A stretch of 64,000 nt of DNA from Gammaproteobacteria bacterium (GCA_027077805.1 JALWTS010000035.1:62001-126000), one strand, 5' to 3'; positions 44,563 to 54,370 are shown, numbered from the stretch's first letter. Notes: generated by a model not told the origin, from the letters alone. Translations and numbers: made by a program.

Positions 44563-45636
44563 TTATACTGCTTCAACCCTATCAGATGTCGATACTTGCG
44601 TTGGCCATGCGGTTAAAATTGAAGAAACTAAGGTTGCCAACGGAATCGCGAAAAATACGCCCCAAAAACCCCATAAGCCACCAAACACTAAAATAGCCAC
44701 AATAATTGCGACAGGATGTAAATTGACGACTTCAGAAAATAATAACGGTACTAAGACATTACCATCTAACGCTTGAATCACCGCATAAGCGGTGATTAAA
44801 TAAATAAAATCCGACCCCCACCCCCATTGAAAATAGGCAATTAATACCACAGGAATGGTCACAACTACCGCACCAATATACGGAATAATAACAGACAAAC
44901 CAACTAACACCCCTAATAACATCGCAAACTGTAATTCCATAATGGCAAAGGTCATAAATGAAAATGACCAAATAATTAAAATTTCCCAGAATTTTCCTCT
45001 CACATAATTCCCAATTTGAATATCAACGTCATGCCAAATATTACGCATTAATTGCCGTTCTTTTGGCAAAAATTTGGAAAACCATTGCAAAATTCTAACT
45101 TTGTCCTTAAGAAAAAAGAAAATTAATAGTGGCATTAAAATAAAATAAATCATGACTGTAATTAAGCTAACCACAGAGCCAACTGAAGCCGCTAATATTT
45201 GTTGTCCCAAAACGGTTGCTTCTTCGCGCAAGGTATCAATGAGACTTAAAACCTGATCTTCAGAAATAATATCAGGATAGCGTTCGGGTAGTTGCAATAA
45301 ACTTTGTTGCCCTTCAGCAATCATAATTGGAATTTGTTGAAATAATTGGGTTAACTGTTTATATAACATGGGCATTAAACCGAGAAACACAAATAACAGA
45401 AAAGTCATAAAGCTTAAATAAACGATTAATACTGCAATAAAACGGGGAATTTTTAAGCGTTGTACACCCTGCACCAAACCTTCCAGCAAATAGGCAATGA
45501 CTACGGCAGCCAAGACAGGAAGTAAATCCTCGCCCATAAAAATAATGCTTGTAAATATAATACTTAGCAAAACCATCAAATTAACGATTTGCGGATCAGA
45601 AAAATAACGATAAAACCAATCAATAATCACTTTCAT
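44563..45636 (-). CDS. AI-2E family transporter (PerM-like permease)
   Basis: Inner-membrane protein of 357 residues with about seven to eight hydrophobic segments and a soluble helical loop at ~90-150. The family's C-terminal pattern is present: LLGVLVGLSVIIPYIGAVVV, ALDGNVLVPLLFSEVVNLHPVAIIVAILVFGGLWGFWGVFFAIPLA. Homologues are termed AI-2E/PerM; substrates range from autoinducer-2 to sodium/proton exchange, and none can be assigned. Its ATG overlaps the stop of the upstream small gene by one base, so the two are coupled. Confidence 0.88.
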   Translation of the reverse strand: MKVIIDWFYRYFSDPQIVNLMVLLSIIFTSIIFMGEDLLPVLAAVVIAYLLEGLVQGVQRLKIPRFIAVLIVYLSFMTFLLFVFLGLMPMLYKQLTQLFQQIPIMIAEGQQSLLQLPERYPDIISEDQVLSLIDTLREEATVLGQQILAASVGSVVSLITVMIYFILMPLLIFFFLKDKVRILQWFSKFLPKERQLMRNIWHDVDIQIGNYVRGKFWEILIIWSFSFMTFAIMELQFAMLLGVLVGLSVIIPYIGAVVVTIPVVLIAYFQWGWGSDFIYLITAYAVIQALDGNVLVPLLFSEVVNLHPVAIIVAILVFGGLWGFWGVFFAIPLATLVSSILTAWPTQVSTSDRVEAV

Positions 45637-45992
45637 TATTTAATGCCTGCTTGGGCTTTGAGTGTTTGATAAGAAGCCTCAAATAACTGCTCTAATTCAG
45701 TAATGACTTCCACTTTATCTCGCCCTTTTAAGGTATGTTGCAACATTAAATCGGATACGGGGTTCATCAAACTATCGGTATCAACCATAAAATAACTGGC
45801 TGATAAGCGTTTAATTGCTTTAATTACCGATTCATTTGCAGGTTTTTCAATGACCTTAGGCTCAGGAATGGCAACTTTAGATGGTCGTTGTTGTTGATGT
45901 TGATAAACTAAAAATTCCGCAAATGCTACTAAAGTCGTTTGCTGTTGTTGACTGAGTTGCTTATAAGCAGTCAATAATTGTTGCTTACTCAT
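45636..45992 (-). CDS. Small protein of unknown function, coupled to perM-like gene
   Basis: Not recognised. The 118 residues are soluble and mostly helical. The N-terminal ~30 residues (LTAYKQLSQQQQTTLVAFAEFLVYQ) form an amphipathic helix pair reminiscent of small regulator or antitoxin N-termini, followed by a Pro-rich linker (KVAIPEPKVIEKP) and a second helical segment (VIKAIKRLSASYF...EVITELEQLFEASYQ). The stop codon overlaps the perM-like ATG (TAATG), so the two are expressed together. A regulator or accessory subunit is possible but there is no direct evidence. Confidence 0.65.
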   Translation of the reverse strand: MSKQQLLTAYKQLSQQQQTTLVAFAEFLVYQHQQQRPSKVAIPEPKVIEKPANESVIKAIKRLSASYFMVDTDSLMNPVSDLMLQHTLKGRDKVEVITELEQLFEASYQTLKAQAGIK

Positions 45993-46060
45993 TCTTAATC
46001 ATATTAAATACAAATCGTGGCTATAATGTAATGATTTACTCAGCAATAGTCAATTTTTTA

Positions 46061-46951
46061 TTATTTACAATAAGTACGGGCAAATTCTAGCAACTCCTCC
46101 ATAACCCGTTGTCGAAACTTTTGCTTTTGCCGTACAAATGAAAAAGGCCGTTCTAATGGTGGCTCTAAAGGAATAGATGACAATAATCCCAAACGTAATT
46201 CTTTTAGTATGGTAGTTTGTGATAAAATCGAAATCCCCATACCTGCGCCAACCGCTCCTTTGACTGACTCAGGACTCCCTAATTCCATACTGATATTAAG
46301 ATCGGATTCTTTCATATTCACCGAGTTCAAATAATCATTAATCACATCTCGAGTACCCGAACCTTCTTCTCGGCAAATAAAGGGGTATTCCAGTATATCG
46401 TGGATGGTTACTATTGATTTTTTAGTTAAAGGATGTTTTGGTGGTACAATGGTAACGAGTTGATCCATACGACACATTTCAACAATTAAATTTTTGTTAC
46501 TGACAACCGCTTCTACCATACCTAAGTCAATAATATTATTTTCCACCATAGAAACAATACCATCGGTATTAGAGACCTTAAGATAAATATTAACATCAGG
46601 ATATTTCGCTTTAAAATCGCCTAATAATGCAGGTAGCATATATTCTGCAACAGTCGTACTCGCACCAATGGTTAAAGAGCCACTGATTTCCCCTGTCATA
46701 TCTCTAACGGCGTTATCCATTTCAGTATACAATTCAAAAATACGTTCCGTATATTCATACACCCGTTTTCCCGCTTCGGTCAAATTGATGCGATTATGCG
46801 TACGATCAAACAAACGAGTATTAAACGATTCCTCTAATTGTCTGACTTGAAAAGTAACGGCAGGTTGGGTCATGTGCAAAGTTTCAGCAGCTTTAGTGAA
46901 ACTTAACAACTTGGCAACGGTATAAAAAACTTGGAGACGGCGATCAGACAT
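46061..46951 (-). CDS. LysR-family transcriptional regulator
   Basis: 296 residues from the ATG at 46951 (MSDRRLQVFYTV). The N-terminal winged helix-turn-helix is classical: SFTKAAETLHMTQPAVTFQVRQLE and TEAGKRVYEY. The C-terminal effector domain has the LysR substrate-binding fold (GSLTIGASTTVAEYMLP ... GAVGAGMGISILSQ). The region after 46951 on the minus strand is preceded by the terminator of the DUF302-like gene, so it has its own promoter. The target and inducer are unknown. Similarity in style to CbbR/CysB-type regulators is noticeable, but no cognate operon is adjacent. Confidence 0.88.
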   Translation of the reverse strand: MSDRRLQVFYTVAKLLSFTKAAETLHMTQPAVTFQVRQLEESFNTRLFDRTHNRINLTEAGKRVYEYTERIFELYTEMDNAVRDMTGEISGSLTIGASTTVAEYMLPALLGDFKAKYPDVNIYLKVSNTDGIVSMVENNIIDLGMVEAVVSNKNLIVEMCRMDQLVTIVPPKHPLTKKSIVTIHDILEYPFICREEGSGTRDVINDYLNSVNMKESDLNISMELGSPESVKGAVGAGMGISILSQTTILKELRLGLLSSIPLEPPLERPFSFVRQKQKFRQRVMEELLEFARTYCK

Positions 46952-46970
46952 GGACAATCACTTTATTATT

Positions 46971-47006
46971 GAAAAAAACAAAAGCATTACCCAAGGGATA
47001 ATGCTT
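46971..47006 (-). terminator. Rho-independent terminator of DUF302-like gene
   Basis: On the minus strand, AAGCATTA-TCCC..GGG-TAATGCTT forms an eight-base perfect stem extended by CCC/GGG around a bulge, followed by TTTTGTTTTTTTC. It lies 40 bases after the stop of the 47046 gene. Confidence 0.88.
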
Positions 47007-47045
47007 CTGCTCATCATACAAACCTAATTCATTCTGGTCAAGCAT

Positions 47046-47975
47046 TTAAAAATCATCAAAATCATCACTGATTTCTATCCATTCCCCCCCCGAAACAAGT
47101 GTTAATGCCTTTTCTAAATCAGCAGGTGTTTGGGTAATTCGCATAAAACTTTTAGGTCCCATCATGCTTAAATCAGGAAAACTAATCGCAATCCGAAAAC
47201 GTGCATGAAAGGCAAATACGCGTTTATCAATAATAATCAATTCATAAGGTAAATGAGCCGTATGCTTTAAACGCTCAAAATCAATCACCCCCATAATTTT
47301 CTTATCACTACTGTAACCTTCCGTCATTTTTACCCCGTAAAACCTCATGGGTTTACCCGGGATATCAATTTCAGCCACTTTGCTTACCCCACCTTTATTT
47401 TTGCGAAATCCTTTTTCAACTTCTCTCACTGCTTTTCTAAAACTAGAATGTGTGGCTAAGGTATGAAAATCATCGAAATATTCCATACCATAGGTATAGT
47501 GATAACGAATCAATTTTTTCTTGCTCAAGCCATTATCAGAACCAAAGGTTTTAATTCGTCCTAATGCTGAGCTTAATTTTTCATCCACAAATTTTAAACT
47601 GTAACGTAAACGATAAGCATATTGCATATAAACTGGATTAAAATAAGCGACTTGAATTTTACTACCCACTTTGGTGACACTGACTCGCTGTCCTACCGCA
47701 AATAACCCCCCAATGGAACGTTTGGCCAATTGTTTTAATTTATCATCAGTAACGACAATTACATGGGCGTCTTTATAAGGCGAATATTCACCTGACACGG
47801 TAAAACCCGCATCAAATAGTTTATTTTTCACAAACTCAATTGTCTGGTTAAATCCTCCAGAAGAGTTTGAAGCCAACACAAAAGGCTTTAACATTTCTGC
47901 TGCAAATGCTGTTTGCCCAAAGGCTAATAGTAATAAAAATCCAAATTGCATTATTTTATTTGTTATTATTCTCAT
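47046..47975 (-). CDS. Secreted DUF302-like protein, function unknown
   Basis: About 309 residues with a signal peptide (FGFLLLLAFGQTAFA/AE). The first part (SNSSGGFNQTIEFVKNKLFDAGFTVSGEYSPY) resembles the DUF302 pattern of a long helix and beta strands. The second half (MRFYGVKMTEGYSSDKKIMGVIDF and SMMGPKSFMRITQTPADLEKAL) has no assigned motif. The ATG at 47975 has an AGGATG site at good distance; an ATG three codons earlier is weaker. It stands alone with its own terminator. Near the 3' end there is a G8 run (SGGEW). Family assignment is tentative. Confidence 0.6.
   Translation of the reverse strand: MRIITNKIMQFGFLLLLAFGQTAFAAEMLKPFVLASNSSGGFNQTIEFVKNKLFDAGFTVSGEYSPYKDAHVIVVTDDKLKQLAKRSIGGLFAVGQRVSVTKVGSKIQVAYFNPVYMQYAYRLRYSLKFVDEKLSSALGRIKTFGSDNGLSKKKLIRYHYTYGMEYFDDFHTLATHSSFRKAVREVEKGFRKNKGGVSKVAEIDIPGKPMRFYGVKMTEGYSSDKKIMGVIDFERLKHTAHLPYELIIIDKRVFAFHARFRIAISFPDLSMMGPKSFMRITQTPADLEKALTLVSGGEWIEISDDFDDF
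47084..47091. repeat. Homopolymer C8/G8 near end of DUF302-like gene
   Basis: Eight C on the plus strand encode LVSGGEWIE close to the C-terminus of the secreted protein; a slip would change only the last ~15 residues. Confidence 0.9.
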
Positions 47976-48190
47976 AACCACCATCCTGATTTAATATCTT
48001 TTGAATACTTAATCTTATAGACCAAGATAGAAAAAAAAGAAACCTTTTCAAACTTTCAATCTTTAAAACCGCTATTTTTCTAAATATCACTAATAATAAT
48101 AGTGAATATTTCTAAAACGACATTAGGCATTATTATATGAAATACCAAATTGTTTTCTAAAAAAACTGCCAATCATTTGAAACTAAAATT

Positions 48191-49042
48191 TTATACAATA
48201 TCAACCTTTATATTATCGATTAAACGTACTTGACCCAAAGTTGCGGCTGCCATAATGACCAAAGATTTATCTTTTATTGTAGCAATAGACAAATCATTTG
48301 CATTAATAATTGTAAAATAATCAACCTGCCATTGTTGTTGTCGCAATTCGTCAACAGCAAGCGATTGCAATGCAATAAAATTTGTCGCACCTGCTTTAAT
48401 TTGACGTGCTGTTTTTTGCAATAATTGTGAGAGTAATACCGCCTGTCGCCGTTGCAATGGTGATAGATAACTATTTCTGGAACTCATTGCTAATCCATCG
48501 GATTCTCTGACAATGGGATGGGATAAAATTCTAACGGGCAAATCCAAATCTTGTACCATACATTGAATTAACCACCACTGTTGATAATCTTTTTGTCCAA
48601 ATATTGCCACATCAGGTTGGACTAAATGAAACAATTTTAACACAATGGTAGTAACCCCTGAAAAATGCCCAGAACGAAATGCACCACACAAAATATCAGA
48701 AGCCCCTTCTACGACAACTTTAGTAATATTTTGATTGCTTTTAGGATAAATAGTTTCAAGGTCAGGTGTAAATAGCATATCAACCTTTAACGGCTGTAAC
48801 TGCTGAATATCTTGTGCTAAGGTTCGTGGATACTCCGAATAATCCTCATTCTCAGCAAATTGCGTAGGATTAACAAAAATACTTACGACCACTTTATCAG
48901 CATGTTGCTTGGCTAACTTCACTAAGGACAAATGTCCTTGGTGCAAATTTCCCATTGTTGGCACGAAGGCAATGCTTGATTTCTGTTGTTTGTACTGACG
49001 AATTTGCTCAGTCAGTGCTGACTTTTTACTCACAATATCCAT
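48191..49042 (-). CDS. panC: Pantothenate synthetase (pantoate--beta-alanine ligase)
   Basis: Joins pantoate and beta-alanine with ATP to give pantothenate, a CoA precursor. The signatures are FVPTMGNLHQGHLSLV (HIGH-like) at ~27, SIFVNPTQFAENEDYSEYPR at ~54, FGQKDYQQ at ~147 and the KMSKS-like AMSSRNSYL at ~183. The 283 residues equal the usual length. It is the last gene of the pcnB-folK-panB-panC unit. No panD (beta-alanine supply) follows; the downstream gap is AT-rich with no gene. Confidence 0.96.
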   Translation of the reverse strand: MDIVSKKSALTEQIRQYKQQKSSIAFVPTMGNLHQGHLSLVKLAKQHADKVVVSIFVNPTQFAENEDYSEYPRTLAQDIQQLQPLKVDMLFTPDLETIYPKSNQNITKVVVEGASDILCGAFRSGHFSGVTTIVLKLFHLVQPDVAIFGQKDYQQWWLIQCMVQDLDLPVRILSHPIVRESDGLAMSSRNSYLSPLQRRQAVLLSQLLQKTARQIKAGATNFIALQSLAVDELRQQQWQVDYFTIINANDLSIATIKDKSLVIMAAATLGQVRLIDNIKVDIV

Positions 49043-49065
49043 ACGGCTATCTCAATCCTTGACCA

Positions 49066-49854
49066 TTATTCAAAACTATATTCTAAAGAAGGAAAACGCT
49101 TGGTCTTAACGGCATAAGCATATTGCTGAATTGCTTGTTCAATACTATTGTGATCTTGCAAAAAATTATAGGCAAACTTTGGCATTGGCGTTGTTATCCC
49201 CAAAATATCATATAAAACCAATATTTGACCATCACAATCCATTCCTGCTCCAATTCCAATCACAGGAATTTTTAAAGTCTCTGTAATTTCAGTAGCTAAT
49301 GTTCTTGGAACACACTCTAAAATCAAAATATCCGCCCCTGCCTGCTCTAAACATAAGGCATCTTCCCGAATTTGTTTTGCATCCAAAGGATTTTTGCCTT
49401 GAACACGATAAGCACCAATTTTGTAAATGGATTGTGGTAGCAATCCCAAATGGGCACAAACGGGAATACCCGCCTTAGCAAGATATTGAATCACAGCTTC
49501 TAAATGAGTTCCCCCCTCCAGCTTAACCATATGCGCCCCACCTTGAATAAGATTTACGGCTGTCTCTAGGGCTTGTTGCGGATGATTATAACTAGCAAAT
49601 GGCATATCAGCAATAATAAAAGCGGATTGACTAACTCTTGCGACACAGCGGGTATGATAAACCATTTGTTCAATGGTAACCATTAGAGTTGACTCATGCC
49701 CTTGAACCACCATACCCAGAGAATCCCCGACCAATATGACATCAATACCGAGTCTATCAATAATCCTAGCAAAACCCGCATCATAACAAGTCAAACAAAC
49801 AATTTTTTCCTGATCACGCATTTTTTTCCGTAAATGATTAATACTTTGTCTCAT
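49066..49854 (-). CDS. panB: 3-methyl-2-oxobutanoate hydroxymethyltransferase
   Basis: First step of pantothenate synthesis, adding a one-carbon unit from methylene-tetrahydrofolate to alpha-ketoisovalerate. The motifs are LTCYDAGFARIIDRLGID, ILVGDSLGMVVQGHESTL, ADMPFASY, MVKLEGG and VIGIGAG with the C-terminal KFAYNFL. The 262 residues match. It overlaps the 3' end of folK by 17 bases and is followed after 23 bases by panC, so all are on one transcript. The folate enzyme upstream and the folate-using enzyme here are a functional pairing. Confidence 0.96.
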   Translation of the reverse strand: MRQSINHLRKKMRDQEKIVCLTCYDAGFARIIDRLGIDVILVGDSLGMVVQGHESTLMVTIEQMVYHTRCVARVSQSAFIIADMPFASYNHPQQALETAVNLIQGGAHMVKLEGGTHLEAVIQYLAKAGIPVCAHLGLLPQSIYKIGAYRVQGKNPLDAKQIREDALCLEQAGADILILECVPRTLATEITETLKIPVIGIGAGMDCDGQILVLYDILGITTPMPKFAYNFLQDHNSIEQAIQQYAYAVKTKRFPSLEYSFE

Positions 49855-50389
49855 TGCAACTCAAACCCATTGGCACATGAAATAACTGCTGTTTAGAACA
49901 ACCCATTAATAAGCGCTGAACTTTACCATAAATCGGTATCACCAAATCAGGCGTTATATCATACAAAGGATATAACACAAACGCTCGTTTCGCAATCTGT
50001 GGATGTGGAATCGTTAAACGAGAAGAATTAATCACACGCTTTCCATATAATAATATATCTAAATCCAAGGTTCTTGCACTCCAGCGATAAGGTCGTTTTC
50101 GTGCTTGTTGATATTCAATTTTCTGTAACTGCTTTAATAAGTGCCAAGGATTTAATTGGGTTTTTAATAAAACCACCGTATTGACAAATAAAGGTTGAAT
50201 TTTTCCAGCGAAAGGCAAGCTTTGGTAGAAATTTGCTACCTGCATTAATTCTGTCGATTGTAATTGTGATAAGGATAAAATTGCTCGCTGTAGTTGTTGG
50301 CATGGAAATCCTAAATTACTTCCCAAACCAATATAAACTAATTCTAATTGCTTATCTAATGGCGGAGATATGAGCAATATAATCACCAC
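49838..50389 (-). CDS. folK: 6-hydroxymethyl-7,8-dihydropterin pyrophosphokinase
   Basis: Pyrophosphorylates hydroxymethyl-dihydropterin in folate synthesis. The motifs are VYIGLGSNLG at ~19, FYQSLPFAG, LNPWHLLKQLQKIEYQQARKR and the pterin/Mg site RTLDLDILLYG with TIPHPQIAKRAFVL. The gene appears to start at GTG 50389, overlapping the pcnB stop (TAGTG), giving about 17 extra residues before the usual start; an internal start is possible as no clear ribosome site is seen. The 183 residues are a little longer than the family norm. Confidence 0.92.
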   Translation of the reverse strand: MVIILLISPPLDKQLELVYIGLGSNLGFPCQQLQRAILSLSQLQSTELMQVANFYQSLPFAGKIQPLFVNTVVLLKTQLNPWHLLKQLQKIEYQQARKRPYRWSARTLDLDILLYGKRVINSSRLTIPHPQIAKRAFVLYPLYDITPDLVIPIYGKVQRLLMGCSKQQLFHVPMGLSCNETKY

Positions 50390-51669
50390 TATTTTTTTGA
50401 TTGTTCAGTTAACCATTTACGGCGTTCCTTGTCGGGTAAATTTTGTAACTGTGCCCACCATTGTACTAAATCAGGATCAATGGTTTCAACTTTCGCTCGC
50501 AATAAGAAAAAGTCAAAAGCCGCTCGAAATTTAGGATGATTGAGAAACCGTAAAACTTTCGCCGTTGAACGCTTTTCAACAAAACGTGATTGCAATAACC
50601 AAATTTGCTCAATAACGGGTATAAAACGTCTAGGAATGGCGAGTATTTGTTTTTGTTTATCGAAAACATCTGCCATTATTTGAGACAAAATCGCATAATA
50701 TTTCCCTCGTTTTTTGGCATATTTGGCTTGTTTTAATTTATGTTGCTCCAGCTTGTCTAAACTTGTCAACACTGATGGCCATAATAATACCGCATATAAA
50801 AAAGCTAAATTAGTGGATTGTTTTTGTTGTACTCGCCAATCAGTATCAACTAATGCCAAGCGAATAAACTGCTCATAATCCGTTCGCTTTAACCAAAATC
50901 GACTCTCTGGAAACAAAATTTCAAATAAATCATGTTTCAATAATAACTCAAATACATTTAAGGCATAACCCGAATGAAATAACTTTATCGACTCTTCAAA
51001 TAAACGTGCCGATGAAATATGCTTTAAATAGGGGGCAAAATATGGAATCGCTTGAGCAGAACTTGCTTCAATTTCAAACTGTAATTTAGCAGCAAAACGA
51101 ATGGCACGTAATATTCTGACAGGGTCTTCTTGATAACGTAGCTCAGGTTCTCCAATCAAACGTAAGGTTCTACTCGCTATATCAGACAATCCTCCCGTAA
51201 AATCAAGCACGGAAAAATCACTAATATTGTAATAAAGGGCATTCACCGTAAAATCACGTCGCCACACATCTTCATCAATATTGCCATAAATATTATCCTT
51301 AACAATCACGCCATGAAAAGTTTCTCTTAAGCCTTTGGTTTCGCCTTGATACCCTCCTCGAAATGTGGCAACTTCAATGATTTCTTTACCAATGTAAACA
51401 TGAGCTAAACGGAAGCGTCGTCCAATTAAACGGCAACGTCGAAACAATTTTGCCACTTGTTCTGGATGAGCATTGGTAACAATATCAAAATCTTTTGGGC
51501 TTACGCCAAGTAATAAATCCCTAACTCCTCCGCCGACTAAATAAGACTGATAACCGCCTTTTTTTAAGCCATACAACACCTTCAATGCGGATTGACTAAT
51601 ATTTTCTCGTGAAATGGCATGCTCAGAACGCTTAACAATATGTTTTGATATTTGACTGCGATTATCCAT
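50389..51669 (-). CDS. pcnB: Poly(A) polymerase I
   Basis: Adds poly(A) tails to RNA 3' ends to promote decay. It is a class II nucleotidyltransferase, with SYLVGGGVRDLLLG, the catalytic DFDIVTNAHPEQV, RRDFTVNALYYN, and EDPVRILRAIRFAAKL. The PAP-specific features are the RRCRLIGRRFRLAHV segment and a basic C-terminal region; there is no HD domain, unlike Cca at 20095. The 426 residues are slightly short of E. coli PcnB. It heads the folK-panB-panC unit, the standard gammaproteobacterial order. Confidence 0.93.
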   Translation of the reverse strand: MDNRSQISKHIVKRSEHAISRENISQSALKVLYGLKKGGYQSYLVGGGVRDLLLGVSPKDFDIVTNAHPEQVAKLFRRCRLIGRRFRLAHVYIGKEIIEVATFRGGYQGETKGLRETFHGVIVKDNIYGNIDEDVWRRDFTVNALYYNISDFSVLDFTGGLSDIASRTLRLIGEPELRYQEDPVRILRAIRFAAKLQFEIEASSAQAIPYFAPYLKHISSARLFEESIKLFHSGYALNVFELLLKHDLFEILFPESRFWLKRTDYEQFIRLALVDTDWRVQQKQSTNLAFLYAVLLWPSVLTSLDKLEQHKLKQAKYAKKRGKYYAILSQIMADVFDKQKQILAIPRRFIPVIEQIWLLQSRFVEKRSTAKVLRFLNHPKFRAAFDFFLLRAKVETIDPDLVQWWAQLQNLPDKERRKWLTEQSKK

Positions 51670-51778
51670 ATATTCTAATGTATCATCCTAGTATTTAATA
51701 GTCTTGACCTAAATTCTTTAAATTTATAAGATCAAAGCGAAAAGCACAATCATCAACACAATAAACGGCGGTATTTCT

Positions 51779-52207
51779 ATGTCTCATCATTATCCCCATG
51801 CCCCATTATGGCGACGTTTATTTGCATTATTGTATGATAGCCTATTATTGGTGGCATTATTATTTTTAGCAACACTAATCTTACTCCCCTTTACTCAAAG
51901 CTATATTGAAGCGGGTAATCCTTTTTATCGTATGTATTTGTTTTTAGTGATTTGTGGATTTTATTTGTGGTTTTGGTTACACGGTGGTCAAACACTGGGC
52001 ATGCGAGCATGGCGTTTGCAAATTCAAGCATTGGATAATTCCAAAAATCCCATTAAACTCTATCAGGCTTTATTGCGATTAAGCTGTGCTTGTCTTTCTT
52101 TCTTATGTTTTGGTTTAGGTTTTATCTGGTCTTTAGTTGATCCTAATAAACTCACATGGCATGATTATTGTTCCCAAACAGTACTAATCGTCTTGCCTAA
52201 AACTTAA
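51779..52207 (+). CDS. RDD-family membrane protein
   Basis: 142-residue inner-membrane protein. It starts with the RDD-type APLWRRLFALLYDSLLLVALL (Arg and Asp in the first helix) followed by hydrophobic segments at ~18-40 and ~52-70 and a third near ~98-118, plus the conserved GQTLGMRAWRLQI and LVDPNKLTWHDYCSQT motifs. The function of RDD proteins is generally unknown. It is divergent from pcnB and convergent with lptG, ending 13 bases before it; no terminator was recognised there. Confidence 0.87.
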   Translation: MSHHYPHAPLWRRLFALLYDSLLLVALLFLATLILLPFTQSYIEAGNPFYRMYLFLVICGFYLWFWLHGGQTLGMRAWRLQIQALDNSKNPIKLYQALLRLSCACLSFLCFGLGFIWSLVDPNKLTWHDYCSQTVLIVLPKT

Positions 52208-52220
52208 AAAAACTATCCGA

Positions 52221-53285
52221 TTAATAAACCTTTTTTAACCTCCAAATACCAAATAACAAAAATAAACCACTCGGTAAAACCGCAAAGACGATTGGATTAA
52301 GATGATAAACTAATGCCATATAGCCTGAGGCTTTATCAAGCAAAGTGAAACTAATGGCAACTAATGCCCCTGTCAAAATCCGTTGCCCCATTGCAATCAC
52401 CCGAGTGGAACCCAATAAAAACGGAATGGATAAAAACAACATCACTAAAATATGCACGGGTGCCATGAGTTTATGCCAAAACGCTAATTCATATTCTAAA
52501 GTTTCCAAGCCGGCTTGTTTTAAAAATTGAATATATTTAAATAAGCCTGTGATTGATAAAATTTCAGGCTCTACAACCACTACGCTGAGTAAATCAGGCT
52601 CTAAAATAGAATTCCAATCGGCTTGTTTTAAATGCTTAACCACCACTCTTTCGGGTAAAATCCAACTTTGTTTAATATTTTTTAAATGCCAAATCCCTTG
52701 CTCATAATGTGCCGACCTCGCATAAGTGGCAACCCGTAATCGATGCTGTTGATCCATTTCATAAATCGTTAGATGACGTAATTGATTCGGCGGTAAAATT
52801 TGAGCAATGTTAACAAAAGTTAAACCATCTTTCGCCCAAAAACCATATTCGCTTGCTAAAGTTACACGCCCAGTTTTTTCCGCTTCTTTCATACTACGCG
52901 CATATTGCTCTGCCATTGGCATGCCCCATTGACCTAATGCTAAAATCAATAAAACCACCCAAATCAAAGATTTAAATAAAATAGTCATTAAATTCAACCA
53001 AGAAATTCCTGCGGCTCGAACAATGACTAATTCCGACTGATTGGCTAATGCTCCCAAACCTAGTAAACACCCTAATAATGTTGAGACAGGTAAAAACAGA
53101 TAGATTCGACGTGGTAAAGTGAATAAAATATAAATCGTCGCATCCGTAAGCCGATAATTGCCATCGCCCACATCGCTAAGCTCACTGACAAATGCCAGAA
53201 ACGTATCCAACGACACCAAAATTAATAACACAATGATTAAATAACTAATCACCACCTTACCAATATATTGTTCCAAGATTTTCAT
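52221..53285 (-). CDS. lptG: LPS export permease LptG
   Basis: Inner-membrane subunit of the LptB2FG transporter that extracts lipopolysaccharide and passes it to LptC. It begins MKILEQYIGKVV, with membrane spans at ~12-35, ~60-85, ~98-118 and three near the C-terminus, and a periplasmic beta-jellyroll between. The 354 residues match the family. The ATG overlaps the lptF stop (TGATG), so TTG 53288 is rejected. The pair is divergent from pepA-holC-valS, as in E. coli. Confidence 0.94.
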   Translation of the reverse strand: MKILEQYIGKVVISYLIIVLLILVSLDTFLAFVSELSDVGDGNYRLTDATIYILFTLPRRIYLFLPVSTLLGCLLGLGALANQSELVIVRAAGISWLNLMTILFKSLIWVVLLILALGQWGMPMAEQYARSMKEAEKTGRVTLASEYGFWAKDGLTFVNIAQILPPNQLRHLTIYEMDQQHRLRVATYARSAHYEQGIWHLKNIKQSWILPERVVVKHLKQADWNSILEPDLLSVVVVEPEILSITGLFKYIQFLKQAGLETLEYELAFWHKLMAPVHILVMLFLSIPFLLGSTRVIAMGQRILTGALVAISFTLLDKASGYMALVYHLNPIVFAVLPSGLFLLFGIWRLKKVY

Positions 53286-54370
53286 CAAGCATATCCACGC
53301 AATTGTCTATCATAGAACCACAAGAATATGACCAGCACGAATAATACCCCATGCAACCACCACATTCCAATGCCGACCATCACTAACTCTTGATGACGCA
53401 ACCAATGTTGCATGACACCAATTAAATTAAAATATAACAAATAAACTAACACCCCGACTAATAACTTGCCATATTTGCCTTCTCGGGGCGAACTACGACT
53501 TAATGGCACAGCTAACATTGCGAATAATAACACTGACACAGGCATCCCCAAACGGGCATGTAATTCAATGCTATCTTTTACCAGCGTAGATGACCATAAT
53601 GCTTGCATCGATTTGCCAGAACGCTTCGATTGAAATACAGGTTGGGACTGTTTTAATTGCAATACATAACGTGAAAATTTAATAATTTGGTAATCGGCAC
53701 GTCCTGCCACGCCTTGATAGCGAATCCCATTTTTTAATTCTAAATAACGTTGTCCTGTTTTTGCATCAATGAAACTGCTGGCAAAATCAGAGGCAACTAA
53801 GCCAATTTTTTTCTGTTGTTTATGTTGAATAAATACCTCTTTTAATTGACGTTCATCCTTAGAAAATTGCTCAACATAAAACACTAAATCCCCTTGTTTT
53901 AATACATGAAACCGCCCAGGATTCACCATTTTTAATTGTAAATTTTGTTCATCCAAGGTTTTTAATTGATACAAGGTTTGCATAGCTAAAGGTACGACCC
54001 ACCATGTTAATACAGCCGTGAGTAATGCCAATGGTATTGCCAATAATAATACCGCACGATACACACGCTGCAAGGAAATACCACTAGCGAATAACGCTAT
54101 CATCTCCAAGTCGCGATACATTCGTCCTAAAGCAAGAATAATGGATAAAAATAATGCCGCAGGTAAAATTAAACTTAACAAACGTAAGGACTGCAAACCA
54201 AGTAAGGTAAAAATAATATCACCCGAAATCGATCCCATTGCTGCTTTTTCTAAATAATGAACAAATCGATGACTGACAAGAATCAATAATAAGACTAAAA
54301 TAACCGCAACAAAGGTGGTGATGATTTCACGCATGAAATAGCGATCAACCAGTAATAATTTATTCATCAT
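53285..54370 (-). CDS. lptF: LPS export permease LptF
   Basis: Partner of LptG in LPS extraction. The N-terminus LLVDRYFMREIITTFVAVILVLLLILVS and three further spans, periplasmic domain and C-terminal spans follow the LptF pattern; the conserved PRFHVLKQGDLVFYVE-like segment (NPGRFHVLKQGDLVFY) and PLSRSSPREGKYGK near the C-terminus support it. The 361 residues are typical. Two adjacent ATGs (54370, 54367) are possible starts. Only 70 bases separate it from divergent pepA. Confidence 0.94.
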   Translation of the reverse strand: MMNKLLLVDRYFMREIITTFVAVILVLLLILVSHRFVHYLEKAAMGSISGDIIFTLLGLQSLRLLSLILPAALFLSIILALGRMYRDLEMIALFASGISLQRVYRAVLLLAIPLALLTAVLTWWVVPLAMQTLYQLKTLDEQNLQLKMVNPGRFHVLKQGDLVFYVEQFSKDERQLKEVFIQHKQQKKIGLVASDFASSFIDAKTGQRYLELKNGIRYQGVAGRADYQIIKFSRYVLQLKQSQPVFQSKRSGKSMQALWSSTLVKDSIELHARLGMPVSVLLFAMLAVPLSRSSPREGKYGKLLVGVLVYLLYFNLIGVMQHWLRHQELVMVGIGMWWLHGVLFVLVIFLWFYDRQLRGYA